Shown in pieces: positions 1 through 8,434 of a DNA stretch of 64,000 nt (the first letter of the stretch is position 1; each line of letters starts with the position of its first letter). Below the pieces are notes generated by a model that was given only the letters and a program-made list of their open reading frames with translations, had not been told where the DNA came from and did not search any database. Both the position numbers and the translations under genes were made by a program. Source of the DNA: an uncultured Rhodospirillales bacterium (lineage in GTDB: Bacteria; Pseudomonadota; Alphaproteobacteria; Acetobacterales; Acetobacteraceae); the NCBI GenBank assembly GCA_903924855.1, contig CAIYCW010000040.1:1-64000 (forward strand), given 5' to 3'.

Positions 1-218
1 AAGCACAGGGGGCGCCGTGCTGCACCGCGGGCTCAAACGCCCAAGGGCAAGGCGGGCTCCCCCGTGCACCCGACTTCGTCAGCCTAAACGATCAGGCAGG
101 CGTCAAGATACAAGGGCGGCGCCCTGCTCGGGCCGAAGGCCATCTCCCCCACAGCCGCAGCCTTGCCAGCCGATCTCCCAGGGAGAATAACGGGGGCAAT
201 GCTGCGAGGGGGATCGCG
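1..218. other. Left-edge region before the pca genes, no supported gene
   Basis: A plus-strand frame is open from the first base to a TAA at 85-87 and could be the last 28 codons of a gene starting outside the window. The peptide is Arg/Pro/Ala-rich and matches nothing I recognise. The remaining 130 bases before the pca start hold a GGGGG-type ribosome binding site near 207-212 but no promoter I can defend. The gene that would complete this pathway segment (pcaB) could lie further left, but nothing visible shows this. Confidence 0.3.
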
Positions 219-1367
219 ATGTTTGTGCGTGCCAATGGGATCGACATTCATGTTGAGGTGTCGGGTCCGCCGGGCGGTCAGCCGCTGGTGTTGTTGCATT
301 CGTTGGGTACCTCTGCCCAGGTGTGGGACGCGCAGGCGCAGGCTTTGTCGCACGGGTTTCGTGTCATTCGCCCGGACATGCGTGGCCATGGGCTGACCTC
401 GCTGTTGGCGGGCCCTGGCAGCATTGAGCAATATGCAAGAGATGCGTTGGCGGTGATGGATGCGCTGGGTGTTGAGACCGCGCATGTGGCCGGGCTTTCG
501 ATCGGCGGGTTGATTGCGCAGAGCCTGGCGCATCAGGCGCCGGATCGGGTGCGGTCGTTGATTCTGTGTGACACCGCGATGGTGATTCCGCCGCCGGAGA
601 GCTGGATCGCGCGGGCGGCGCTGGTGCGGGAACAGGGCATGCAGGCGGTGGTGGAACCGGTGATCGCGCGCTGGGTGACGCCAGGTTTCCTGGATGCGCC
701 GGAGACTTCGGGGCTGCGCGCGGTGTTGTTGCGCACGCCGGCGGAGGGCTATGCGGCGGCGGCCGAGGCGATTGCGGCGTTCGATCATTCCGCCAAGACA
801 CCCATGCTTGCCATGCCGGCGCTGATCATTGTGGGCGATCAGGACCAGGCCACACCGGTTGCCAGTGCCGAGGCGATGCAGGCGGCGTTGCGCCATTCCA
901 AGCTGGTGGTGCTGCCAAATGCCGCTCATATCCCAACCGTGGAATGCCCGGATGCGGTGACATCGGCGATGCAGGCGTTTTTGCAGCCGCATATCCACGA
1001 CTATTACGACGCCGGCATGGCGGTGCGAAAGCAGGTGCTGGGCGAGGCGCATGTGGCGCGTGCCGGGGCGGCGATCACCGCGTTCGACCGGGACTTCCAG
1101 CACTTCATCACCCGCACCGCCTGGGGTGGCGTGTGGACCCGCCCGGGGCTGGATCGGCGCACCCGCAGCCTGCTCACCATCGCGATGATGGCGGCACTTG
1201 GGCATCACGAGGAGCTGAAGCTGCACATCCGCGCCAGCAAAAACACCGGTGCTAGCCCAGAAGACATTGCTGAGACTTTGATCCAGGTCGGGGTCTACGG
1301 TGGCATTCCTGCGGCAAACTCTGCCTTCCGCATTGCCAAGGAAACCTTCAAGGAGATGGAACAGTGA
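219..1367 (+). CDS. pcaL: 3-oxoadipate enol-lactonase / 4-carboxymuconolactone decarboxylase fusion
   Basis: Two consecutive steps of the protocatechuate branch of the beta-ketoadipate pathway are fused in 382 residues. Residues 1-255 are an alpha/beta hydrolase with the nucleophile elbow GLSIGG (Ser94), an acidic residue in IVGDQDQ and a late His in AAHIPT, as in PcaD enol-lactone hydrolases. Residues 275-378 match gamma-carboxymuconolactone decarboxylase (PcaC), including GHHEELKLHI and the YGGIPAANSAF end. Such PcaD-PcaC fusions are known as PcaL. The ATG at 219 follows AGGGGG by six bases. Its stop overlaps the GTG of pcaH, so the genes are probably translationally coupled. The product is cytoplasmic and yields 3-oxoadipate. 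No PcaB is in the window. Confidence 0.9.
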   Translation: MFVRANGIDIHVEVSGPPGGQPLVLLHSLGTSAQVWDAQAQALSHGFRVIRPDMRGHGLTSLLAGPGSIEQYARDALAVMDALGVETAHVAGLSIGGLIAQSLAHQAPDRVRSLILCDTAMVIPPPESWIARAALVREQGMQAVVEPVIARWVTPGFLDAPETSGLRAVLLRTPAEGYAAAAEAIAAFDHSAKTPMLAMPALIIVGDQDQATPVASAEAMQAALRHSKLVVLPNAAHIPTVECPDAVTSAMQAFLQPHIHDYYDAGMAVRKQVLGEAHVARAGAAITAFDRDFQHFITRTAWGGVWTRPGLDRRTRSLLTIAMMAALGHHEELKLHIRASKNTGASPEDIAETLIQVGVYGGIPAANSAFRIAKETFKEMEQ

Positions 1368-2092
1368 GCGATCTGACGCCTTATCGCCCGCTCGTGGGCG
1401 GCACCCAGCCGCCCTATGACGCGGGCATCTATGGCAGCACCAAGCTGCGTGCGCCGAAGCAGGCCCTGGTGCAGGTGCCGACCTCGATTACCGAGGCGAC
1501 GGGCCCGCAATTCAGCGAGAGCCGCTATCCGAGCGTGATCGACCTCACCAAGGTCAATGGCGGCGAGGCGCAGGGCCAGCGCATTGTGGTGGAAGGCCGT
1601 GTGCTGGACGAGAATGGCCGCCCGGTGCCGCACACGATGATCGAGATCTGGCAGGCCAACTCGACCGGCCGCTACCATCATCCCGGTGACCAGCATGATG
1701 CGCCGCTCGATCCGTATTTCCAGGGTGCCGGGCGCGTGTTCACCGATTCCGAGGGGCGCTATCGCTACACCTCGATCAAGCCGGGCGCCTATCCGTGGCG
1801 CAACCACCACAATGCCTGGCGGCCCAACCACATCCATTACTCGCTGTTCGGGCCCGGTTTCGGCACGCGGGTGATCACCCAGATGTATTTCGAGGGTGAT
1901 CCGCTGTTGAAGCTCGACCCGATCTTCCATTCCATCCCGGACGAGGCGGCGCGCAACCGGTTGATCGCCGATTTCGACATCGATCTCACGGTGCCGGAAT
2001 GGGCGCTCGGCTATCGCTTCGACATCGTGCTGCGCGGCCGCGACGCCACGCCGTTCGAGGATGGCAACGACCATTCGCATGAGGGCCACTGA
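1364..2092 (+). CDS. pcaH: Protocatechuate 3,4-dioxygenase beta subunit
   Basis: The 242-residue protein is the iron-bearing subunit of the intradiol ring-cleaving dioxygenase that converts protocatechuate to 3-carboxy-cis,cis-muconate. Family hallmarks are VLDENGRPVPHTMIEIWQAN, GRYHHPGD, and a segment with the Tyr of GAYPWRN and the two His of RPNHIHYSLFG, which correspond to Fe(III) ligands in characterised enzymes. It starts with GTG at 1364, overlapping the upstream TGA as GTGA, with AAGGAG at 1350-1355 at good spacing. The pcaG start follows its stop after one base, as expected for two subunits of one heteromer. Confidence 0.95.
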   Translation: MSDLTPYRPLVGGTQPPYDAGIYGSTKLRAPKQALVQVPTSITEATGPQFSESRYPSVIDLTKVNGGEAQGQRIVVEGRVLDENGRPVPHTMIEIWQANSTGRYHHPGDQHDAPLDPYFQGAGRVFTDSEGRYRYTSIKPGAYPWRNHHNAWRPNHIHYSLFGPGFGTRVITQMYFEGDPLLKLDPIFHSIPDEAARNRLIADFDIDLTVPEWALGYRFDIVLRGRDATPFEDGNDHSHEGH

Positions 2093-2093
2093 G

Positions 2094-2639
2094 ATGACGC
2101 TTGCAACCCCGATCGCCACCGCAAGCCAGACCATTGGCCCGTATTGGCATCTGCTGCCCTACAAGGGCTGGAACGACCTCACCCGCTTTGGCGCCACCGG
2201 GGATGTGATCACCATCACCGGCCGCATTGTTGATGGGGCGGGCGATCCGGTGACGGATGCCTGCGTGGAGCTGTGGCAGCCGAGCCCCGCGGCCGATGCC
2301 CATTTCGATGGGTTTGGCCGCTGTGCGTCTGATGCCGAGGGCCGGTTCAGCTTCACCACGCTGCGCCCGGGCCCGGTGGCGGGCGTGCATGGGGCTGCCG
2401 GCAATGTGCAGCAGGCGCCGCATGTGGCGATCACCATCATGGCCCGCGGGCTGATGAAGGCGCTGGCCACGCGGATCTATTTCGAGGGTGATGCCGGGCA
2501 CGATATCGACCCGGTGCTCAACCTGATCGAGGATCCGGCCCGCCGTGCCACGCTGATCGCCAAGGCTACAGGGCCTGCCGCCTATCATCTGGACATGGTG
2601 CTGCAGGGGGCCGGCGAGACGGTGTTTTTCGCCATCTGA
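2094..2639 (+). CDS. pcaG: Protocatechuate 3,4-dioxygenase alpha subunit
   Basis: This 181-residue protein is the partner of PcaH in the intradiol dioxygenase. It has the shared beta-sandwich pattern (TASQTIGPYWHL, DACVELWQPSP, DAEGRFSFTTLRPG, TRIYFEGD) but lacks the iron-binding His-x-His of PcaH, which is normal for the alpha subunit. I chose the ATG at 2094, directly after the pcaH stop. An in-frame ATG at 2061 would overlap pcaH by 32 bases and add 11 residues that do not look conserved. It is the last gene of the pca run, and a hairpin terminator follows about 60 bases later. Confidence 0.93.
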   Translation: MTLATPIATASQTIGPYWHLLPYKGWNDLTRFGATGDVITITGRIVDGAGDPVTDACVELWQPSPAADAHFDGFGRCASDAEGRFSFTTLRPGPVAGVHGAAGNVQQAPHVAITIMARGLMKALATRIYFEGDAGHDIDPVLNLIEDPARRATLIAKATGPAAYHLDMVLQGAGETVFFAI

Positions 2640-2702
2640 TCCTGACGCGGTCTGGGCTGTGGTGACGCCGGTTAACCCTGCGTCAACCAGTCCCTGCCAT
2701 AT

Positions 2703-2746
2703 TGAACCCGCAGTCTCCGCACAATCGGGGCTGCGGGTTCATTTTG
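2703..2746 (+). terminator. Rho-independent terminator after pcaG
   Basis: A perfect 11-bp inverted repeat (TGAACCCGCAG at 2703-2713, CTGCGGGTTCA at 2731-2741) with a 17-base loop is followed by TTTTG. It sits between pcaG and the chemoreceptor and probably ends the pca transcript. The ribosome binding site of the next gene starts only a few bases downstream, so a chemoreceptor promoter would have to lie inside or before this hairpin. Confidence 0.65.
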
Positions 2747-2759
2747 TGCAGGAACTGGC

Positions 2760-4760
2760 ATGCAGCGACCCAAGCTTACCATCGCACTCCAGATCCGCGC
2801 GGGCTTCGCCGCCCTGGTCCTTCTGGGTCTTGTCGTCAGCCTGCTGTCCGTGCAGCGGGAGCAGCAAGCGGGCGGCCGTGTCACGCTGCTGTCGGACCTG
2901 TCGCGCCAGAAGAACCGCATCACCACCGCAAGCCTGGCGCTGGATCGGCTGGAGCTGGCGGAGACCAATTTCCGCCTGAGCGGAGGTGCGTCCCAGAAGG
3001 CGGAGTCTCTGGCGGCCATGGAGGCTGCAAATGCCGCCATCGCCGATCTGCATGACACCGCGCGGCAGGACAGCGACCGCAGCCAGATCGCGGCGCTGCA
3101 GACGCAGCTGGCGCAACACGGCGAACAGCAGGCGGACTTCTTCCGCCTTGCCGGTGCCACCCAATCCGCCGCCGATCAGCTCAGCGCAACCGGGGCGGCG
3201 ATCAACAACGCCGGAAACGAATTGGTGGCAGCTGTCGATGGGGACACCGAGTCGACCAGTGCGGCCGCCGCCAACATCATCAGCAGACGGCTGATGCAGA
3301 TGCAGATCGTAAGCCTGCAGTTTCAGACCCGTCGCAACGCCGAGAGTGCCCGCACATTCGACAACACGGCGCGCAACGTGCAGACAATCATCGATTCCGC
3401 CCGCCAGACATTGGGCCCGGCAGCCGCCGAGCTGCCCCCGGTGGAGGCGTTGCTGACCGAGTATCGCGTCCAGTTCAAGGCATGGTCGGAGGCTGGAATT
3501 GCAGCGGACCGGCTCTACAACGGCGCGTTGCGCCCCGGTATCGGCCAGTTGCAGGAGAGTCTGCGCCAGATGGACACCGGCTTCACCGAACAGTTCCGCC
3601 AGGCGCGCGAGGCCGCTGCCCAGCAAAGCCAGAGGGGCATGATCACCGGCCTTGTCGTGGCGGGTCTGGCATTGCTGATCGGCGTGGGGCTGGCCGTGCT
3701 GATCGTGCGGCGCATCATCCCACCGCTGGCCTCCAGCACCGAGACGATGCGCCGCATGGCGGAGGGGGATCACACCACCCGCATACGGCACACCGCCCGC
3801 GCCGATGAGATCGGCGCCATGGCCCGCACGCTGGAGGTGTTCCGTGCCAATGCGTTGCGCGCCGAGGCGCTGGCCGCCAAGGAGTTGGAGGCCCAGGCGG
3901 CCCAGCGCGCCCGCAACGAGCGGCTGGAGCGGCAGATCAAACAATTCGATGCCGGCATTGCCGCGGCGACGCAGGGCCTGACGCAGGTGGCCGCCCGCAT
4001 GGAGAGCACGGCCGGCGACCTGGCGGCCACCGCGGCGCAGACCACGCAGCAATCAAGCCAGGTGCTCGGCGCCGCACAGGACACGTCGCAATCGGTTCAG
4101 AATGTCGCGGGCTCTACCGAGCAGCTGGCATCCTCGATTCAGGAGATCAGCCGCCAGGTGATGCAGTCCACCGCCGTGGCACAGCGCGCGGTGGAGGGGG
4201 CGCGCAAGACGGATGTGACAGTGCAGGCTTTGGCCACCGGCGCGCAGAAGATCGGCGAGGTTGTGGAGTTGATCAGCTCGATCGCCGGCCAAACCAATCT
4301 GCTGGCGCTCAACGCCACCATCGAGGCCGCCCGTGCCGGGGAGGCCGGCAAGGGATTTGCCGTCGTTGCCTCCGAGGTGAAATCCCTGGCCACCGCCACC
4401 GCCCGCGCCACGGATGACATCGCATCCCAGATCACCGCCATTCAGACCGCCACCCGCAATGCGGTGGAGGAGATCGGCCAGATCGCCGCCATCATCACCG
4501 AGATCAACCAGATCGGCACCGCCATCGCAGCCGCCGTCGAACAACAGGGCACCGCCACGGCACTGATTGCCCGAAATGTGGAGATGGCCGCGAGCAGCAC
4601 CGATCATGTCAGCCATTTGATTGTGGATGTTCGCGAAGCCGCCCGCCGCACCGGCAGTGCCGCCGAGGACATGCACGCAGTCTCCACCGATGTGGCAGGT
4701 CAGGCCAACGCCATGATCACCCAGATCGCCCGCTTCACCGCGGAGGTGAAGGCGGCCTGA
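2760..4760 (+). CDS. Methyl-accepting chemotaxis protein
   Basis: This 666-residue transmembrane chemoreceptor should pass ligand binding to a CheA/CheW complex. It has an N-terminal membrane helix (about 12-32), a mostly helical periplasmic region of about 250 residues, a second membrane helix near 298-320 ([20 protein letters not shown]), a HAMP linker, and a long coiled-coil signalling domain with the hairpin tip [20 protein letters not shown]. The ATG at 2760 follows AGGAA at about nine bases. No che genes are nearby, so it is an orphan receptor. Its place behind pcaHG invites the idea that it senses an aromatic acid, but nothing in the periplasmic domain proves that. Confidence 0.93.
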   Translation: MQRPKLTIALQIRAGFAALVLLGLVVSLLSVQREQQAGGRVTLLSDLSRQKNRITTASLALDRLELAETNFRLSGGASQKAESLAAMEAANAAIADLHDTARQDSDRSQIAALQTQLAQHGEQQADFFRLAGATQSAADQLSATGAAINNAGNELVAAVDGDTESTSAAAANIISRRLMQMQIVSLQFQTRRNAESARTFDNTARNVQTIIDSARQTLGPAAAELPPVEALLTEYRVQFKAWSEAGIAADRLYNGALRPGIGQLQESLRQMDTGFTEQFRQAREAAAQQSQRGMITGLVVAGLALLIGVGLAVLIVRRIIPPLASSTETMRRMAEGDHTTRIRHTARADEIGAMARTLEVFRANALRAEALAAKELEAQAAQRARNERLERQIKQFDAGIAAATQGLTQVAARMESTAGDLAATAAQTTQQSSQVLGAAQDTSQSVQNVAGSTEQLASSIQEISRQVMQSTAVAQRAVEGARKTDVTVQALATGAQKIGEVVELISSIAGQTNLLALNATIEAARAGEAGKGFAVVASEVKSLATATARATDDIASQITAIQTATRNAVEEIGQIAAIITEINQIGTAIAAAVEQQGTATALIARNVEMAASSTDHVSHLIVDVREAARRTGSAAEDMHAVSTDVAGQANAMITQIARFTAEVKAA

Positions 4761-4987
4761 TCCAAGCGGCGACGGGGACGCGGGAGACAAGGTGCGATCG
4801 TCTCAACAATGGTCTCTTGGCCGTGGCATGTTGAGAGGCTTCGCCTGAACAGCCGCGTGTGGCTCGGTGCGCCTCAACAGGCGCGTCTCTCGAGTTACGG
4901 CGTGACAGCAGCGTCTCGCAGGCGGAGACACGAGAGCAACGTCTCGAAGGCAGATAGACCGGAGCCGCCAGTCGAGAGCCGCAACTC

Positions 4988-5013
4988 GATGCCGGCAACT
5001 TGCTGCCGGCATC
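4988..5013. repeat. Perfect 10-bp hairpin
   Basis: GATGCCGGCA at 4988-4997 and TGCCGGCATC at 5004-5013 form a perfect stem around the loop ACTTGC. It lies in the convergent gap and its 3' arm runs straight into the tandem duplication starting at 5009. Confidence 0.7.
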
Positions 5014-5038
5014 TCGAAAGCCCGCATCTCGAAAGCCT
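5009..5038. repeat. Tandem duplication of a 15-base unit
   Basis: Two adjacent copies of GCATCTCGAAAGCC plus C or T occupy 5009-5023 and 5024-5038. Degenerate TCTCGA words continue upstream, suggesting older decayed copies. Confidence 0.7.
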
Positions 5039-5113
5039 GCTGGTCGATGCCAGCGCCTGCCGGGCTGCGTCGCCCGAACATCAAGCTGTCGGTTGTGCCT
5101 CGCCAATGGCGGG

Positions 5114-6883
5114 TCAATACCGGGCGGCGGCCTCCAGCACACTGCCGATATCGCCCGAGGGGTCGATCTGCAGCACATGGGCCGAATGCCACAGGGCCAC
5201 GAACAGCAGGCTCCAGGCCGGCTGCGGGTCCTGCGCCGCGTTTGAGATGCAATGGCGCACCATATCCTTGGGCACTGTTGCGGCAATGCCGGGTTGAGCT
5301 GCGATCTGGTCGGCCAGGGCCGCCCCACGGGCTGCGATCCAGCCACCGACCGGCGGTTTGAAGCCTTTCTTGCGGGCCCAGGCTCCGGCCTGCGGGAAGG
5401 CCTGCGCCAGCCAGGACCGCAGCAAGGTCTTGCCCATGCGCAGCCCCACCTTCTCGGAATCCGGCAGGCAGAAGGCGAAATCCGCCACCATCGGGTCCAG
5501 GAACGGGGTGCGCCCCTCCACGCCATGCACCATCAGGGTGCGATCCAGCTTGATCAGCAGATCATTGGGCAGCCATTCCTGGCAATCCACCGCCTGGGCG
5601 GCCTGCACGGCACTGCGATCCCGCATGGTGGCCTCGGCCGAAGCCAATCCGTCCCGCCAGCCCGCAACACCGGCAAGGCCGGCGCCGAACACGCCGCCGG
5701 AGCGCGGTTTGCGGGCGATCCAGCGCAACGGCGCGCGCTGCTTGCGGTAGCGGGCATAGCCGCCGAACAGCTCGTCACCGCCCTCCCCGCACAGTGTCAC
5801 CTTCAGCCCGGCCGCGCGCGCGGCGCGGCCCAGCATCCAGCTTGGCAACACGGCGGCATCGGCGGTCGGGTCATCGATGCAGGCGGCGATCTGCGGGGCC
5901 AGCGCCCAGAAATCCGCCTCCCCCATCTCAACCCGGGTGCAGTCCGCCCCTTGGGCCTTGGCGAGACGCATCGCCTCCGCCGTCTCATCCACACCCTGAG
6001 CACCGGCCCATCCCACCGTGAGTGCGGTGATCCGGCTGCCGGTCACGCGCGTCATCAAGGCGAGCAAGGCCGCCGAATCGATGCCGCCGGAGAGGAAGAG
6101 GCCGTAGGGAACGTCCGATTGCAGATGTGCTGCGACCGACTGCGACAGCACGGCATCGATCTGGCGCAGCGCCGCGTCATGCCCGATGCGCTGCGGCCGG
6201 CCCGGCGGCAGCGCGCTGCGCTGCAGGCGTTCGACAATGCGGGCGCGCTCCACCACCAGCGTCTCACCTGGCAGAACGCGGAAGATGCCGGGGAAGATCG
6301 TGGCGGCACCGGTGGTGAATTTCAGCTGCAGCAGCTCCGCCATCTGCGGGCCTCCCACCTCCCGCGCGCCGAAACCTGCCGCCAGCAGCGCCTGCGGTTC
6401 GGAGGCAAAGGCGAACATCGTCTCGCTCTGCGCGTAATACAGCGGCTTGATGCCGAACGGGTCGCGCACCAGCACCAGGCGCTGCTGCAGCGGATCATGC
6501 ACGGCAAGGGCGAACATGCCGCGCAGCCGGTCGGCGAAGCCCGCGCCGAACATGTCGTAGAGGAACACCGGCGGCTCGCAATCCGAACGGGTGCGAAACG
6601 CGGTCGCACTCAGCGCCTGGCGCAATTCCGGATTGTTGTAGATCTCGCCATTGCCGATCAGCGCCGTGCCACCGACGGAGTCGTTGGAAATGCCGAACAG
6701 CGGCTGGTCGCCGGTGTCGAGATCGACGATGGCCAGCCGCACCTGCAGCAGGGCGGTGTCCGCCCGCAGCAGCCGGCCGAAGCCATCCGGCCCGCGATGG
6801 GCGATGGCGGTCTGCATCCGGTCGAGCAGGGCGATGGGTGGCGCGCTGCCGTCGCATGTCATCAGTCCCGCGATCCCGCACAT
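5114..6883 (-). CDS. asnB: Asparagine synthase (glutamine-hydrolysing)
   Basis: This 589-residue amidotransferase makes asparagine from aspartate, ATP and glutamine, or amidates a related carboxylate. The start is set by chemistry: the ATG at 6883 places Cys2 (MCGIAG) at the mature N-terminus as the glutaminase nucleophile, although the frame stays open for 147 codons upstream. The synthase half has the PP-loop LSGGIDS near residue 265 and CGEGGDELFGGY. It is divergent from a family 9 glycosyltransferase across 117 bases. AsnB paralogues also occur in surface-polysaccharide loci, where they amidate sugar acids, so the substrate could be a glycan precursor. Primary asparagine synthesis is the default reading. 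Confidence 0.88.
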   Translation of the reverse strand: MCGIAGLMTCDGSAPPIALLDRMQTAIAHRGPDGFGRLLRADTALLQVRLAIVDLDTGDQPLFGISNDSVGGTALIGNGEIYNNPELRQALSATAFRTRSDCEPPVFLYDMFGAGFADRLRGMFALAVHDPLQQRLVLVRDPFGIKPLYYAQSETMFAFASEPQALLAAGFGAREVGGPQMAELLQLKFTTGAATIFPGIFRVLPGETLVVERARIVERLQRSALPPGRPQRIGHDAALRQIDAVLSQSVAAHLQSDVPYGLFLSGGIDSAALLALMTRVTGSRITALTVGWAGAQGVDETAEAMRLAKAQGADCTRVEMGEADFWALAPQIAACIDDPTADAAVLPSWMLGRAARAAGLKVTLCGEGGDELFGGYARYRKQRAPLRWIARKPRSGGVFGAGLAGVAGWRDGLASAEATMRDRSAVQAAQAVDCQEWLPNDLLIKLDRTLMVHGVEGRTPFLDPMVADFAFCLPDSEKVGLRMGKTLLRSWLAQAFPQAGAWARKKGFKPPVGGWIAARGAALADQIAAQPGIAATVPKDMVRHCISNAAQDPQPAWSLLFVALWHSAHVLQIDPSGDIGSVLEAAARY

Positions 6884-7000
6884 GCGCCAACCCTCTGCCG
6901 AAGCCCGATGCCGCTCTACTACCGCAGCCCGACTCGCGCAAAACATGCAGCGCGAAACACCCCCATCGGCGCCACGTGCATTGCGTGCTATCGGCGCCCC

Positions 7001-7882
7001 ATGAAACGGATCCTGTTCATCTCCTCCTCGCGCATCGGCGATGCCGTGCTCACCACCGGCCTGCTCGACCATCTGATCCGCACCTATCCGGATGCGCGGA
7101 TCACGGTTGCCACCGGCCCGGTGGCGGAGGGGGTGTTTGCCCGCATGCCCAACCGCGAGCGCACCTTGCTGATGCACAAGGCCCGGTTTGGCCGGCATTG
7201 GCTGACGCTGTGGGCCGAGACCGTCACCACCGCCTGGGATCTGGTGGTGGATATCCGCGCCTCCGCCCTGTCCTATGTGTTGGTCACACGGCGGCGCGCG
7301 GTGATGCGCAAGAGCCAGGGGCACAAGATCGTCCAGCTTGCCCGTCTGCTGCGGCTAGACCCACCGCCCATGCCGGTGAACTGGACGGATGACGCCGATC
7401 GCAGCCTGGCTGCCAGCCTGCTGCAAGATGGTGCCCCGATCATCGCCCTTGCCCCCACCGCCAACTGGACCGGCAAGGTGTGGCCGGCGGAGTCTTTCAT
7501 CGCCCTCACCCATCGCCTGCGTGAGACACTGTTGCCAGGGGCGCGGATTGCCATCTTCGCGGGGCCGGGCGCGCAGGAGGCGGCGCTGGCCGCCCCGGTG
7601 CTGGCGGCGTTTTCCGATGCGATCGACCTGACAGGCAGGCTCGATCTGCCACAGGCCGCTTCCTGCCTGGCCCGCTGCGCCTTGTTCATCGGCAACGATT
7701 CGGGGCTGATGCATCTCTCAGCCGCCTCCGGCTGCCCCACGCTTGGCCTGTTCGGCCCAACCCCGTCCGCCGAATACGGCCCGGCCGGGCGATGTGCGGC
7801 TCCGGTGGTCTCGCCCACGCCGCGGATGCAGGATCTCACGGTGGAAGCGGTTCTGGCCGCCGCCAGACAGCTGTTGGGATGA
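7001..7882 (+). CDS. Family 9 glycosyltransferase (heptosyltransferase-like)
   Basis: The 293-residue protein has the N-terminal ILFISSSRIGDAVLTTGLL of the ADP-heptose:LPS heptosyltransferase family and the C-terminal sugar-nucleotide site FIGNDSGLMHLSAASGCPTL followed by GLFGPT. Relatives add heptose or related sugars to lipid A core on the cytoplasmic face of the inner membrane. At 293 residues it is a little short for WaaC/WaaF, and the acceptor cannot be read from sequence. The ATG at 7001 is chosen because the family's KRILFI start follows immediately. It is divergent from asnB and convergent with the DUF3859 gene. Confidence 0.88.
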   Translation: MKRILFISSSRIGDAVLTTGLLDHLIRTYPDARITVATGPVAEGVFARMPNRERTLLMHKARFGRHWLTLWAETVTTAWDLVVDIRASALSYVLVTRRRAVMRKSQGHKIVQLARLLRLDPPPMPVNWTDDADRSLAASLLQDGAPIIALAPTANWTGKVWPAESFIALTHRLRETLLPGARIAIFAGPGAQEAALAAPVLAAFSDAIDLTGRLDLPQAASCLARCALFIGNDSGLMHLSAASGCPTLGLFGPTPSAEYGPAGRCAAPVVSPTPRMQDLTVEAVLAAARQLLG

Positions 7883-7903
7883 GCCGCAGCCGCGAACGAC
7901 GCC

Positions 7904-8431
7904 TTACGACACGCTGGCGCTGCAATCGACCCGCACATGGAAGGTTTTGCGCAGCTTCACCTCGCCGCCGCGCAGGATGGTGAAGGTGAAATCACCCGGC
8001 TCCAGCTCGCCTGGTTCCTCGAAGGTCCAGCCATTGTAGGTCTCGCTGCCCGCCGTCACCAGCCGGGCATAGATGCCATGGGTGCCGGAATTGCCGTTGG
8101 CGTAATGCAGCATCGGGTGATCCGCCTCCACCTCCACCCGCCACAGCGGGTCCGGCAGGTCGCCGGACACCTGGTAGCGCATGCCGAACGAGGTGCCGAG
8201 CACGGCACACACCTCTGAACCCGGCCGCAGCAGGGCCACGTCATCCACCGTGTTCTGCGTGCCGGAGACGGTGTCCGGTGCCGCGGATTTGCCGACCAGA
8301 TCAAGCCGGTAGGTGCCGAAATCGGTCACCTCCAGCATGCCATCGGCACTGCGATCAATATCCGGCGGGGCCGCCAGCGCCCTGCCGACCGCTGCTGTTG
8401 CCAGCACCACAGCAAGCAGGGCCGCGCGCAT
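7904..8431 (-). CDS. DUF3859-like secreted protein
   Basis: The 175-residue protein begins with a signal peptide (MRAALLAVVLATAAVGRALA, cleavage near 20-21), so it should be periplasmic or lipid-free secreted. The core resembles DUF3859: GTSFGMRYQVSG, a central HPMLHYANG segment, TYNGWTFEEPGELEPGDFTF and a closing KTFHV strand, together suggesting a small beta-sandwich. No catalytic motif is visible. It begins three bases after the old yellow enzyme stop, so the two are probably one transcription unit. Function unknown; the DUF assignment is from memory of the family pattern. Confidence 0.7.
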   Translation of the reverse strand: MRAALLAVVLATAAVGRALAAPPDIDRSADGMLEVTDFGTYRLDLVGKSAAPDTVSGTQNTVDDVALLRPGSEVCAVLGTSFGMRYQVSGDLPDPLWRVEVEADHPMLHYANGNSGTHGIYARLVTAGSETYNGWTFEEPGELEPGDFTFTILRGGEVKLRKTFHVRVDCSASVS

Positions 8432-8434
8432 CTT

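Larger units (their letters stand above)
4761..5113. other. Structured 353-base gap between convergent genes
   Basis: No gene is supported here, between the 3' ends of the chemoreceptor and asnB. The stretch is crowded with short related words (GTCTCG, TCTCGA, CTCGA, ATCTCGAAAG) in both orientations. It includes a perfect hairpin at 4988-5013, a 15-base tandem duplication at 5009-5038, and the dispersed inverted pair CTCAACA/TGTTGAG near 4802-4835. No T-tract follows the hairpins, so it is not a simple terminator. Confidence 0.5.

Noticed and set aside
4761-5113. CRISPR array
   Set aside because: Only one 15-base unit is duplicated, without spacers of constant length, and there are no cas genes in the window.
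6884-7324. Upstream extension of asnB
   Set aside because: The family requires Cys2 directly after the initiator Met, which occurs at 6883. The extension also runs through the divergent glycosyltransferase gene.
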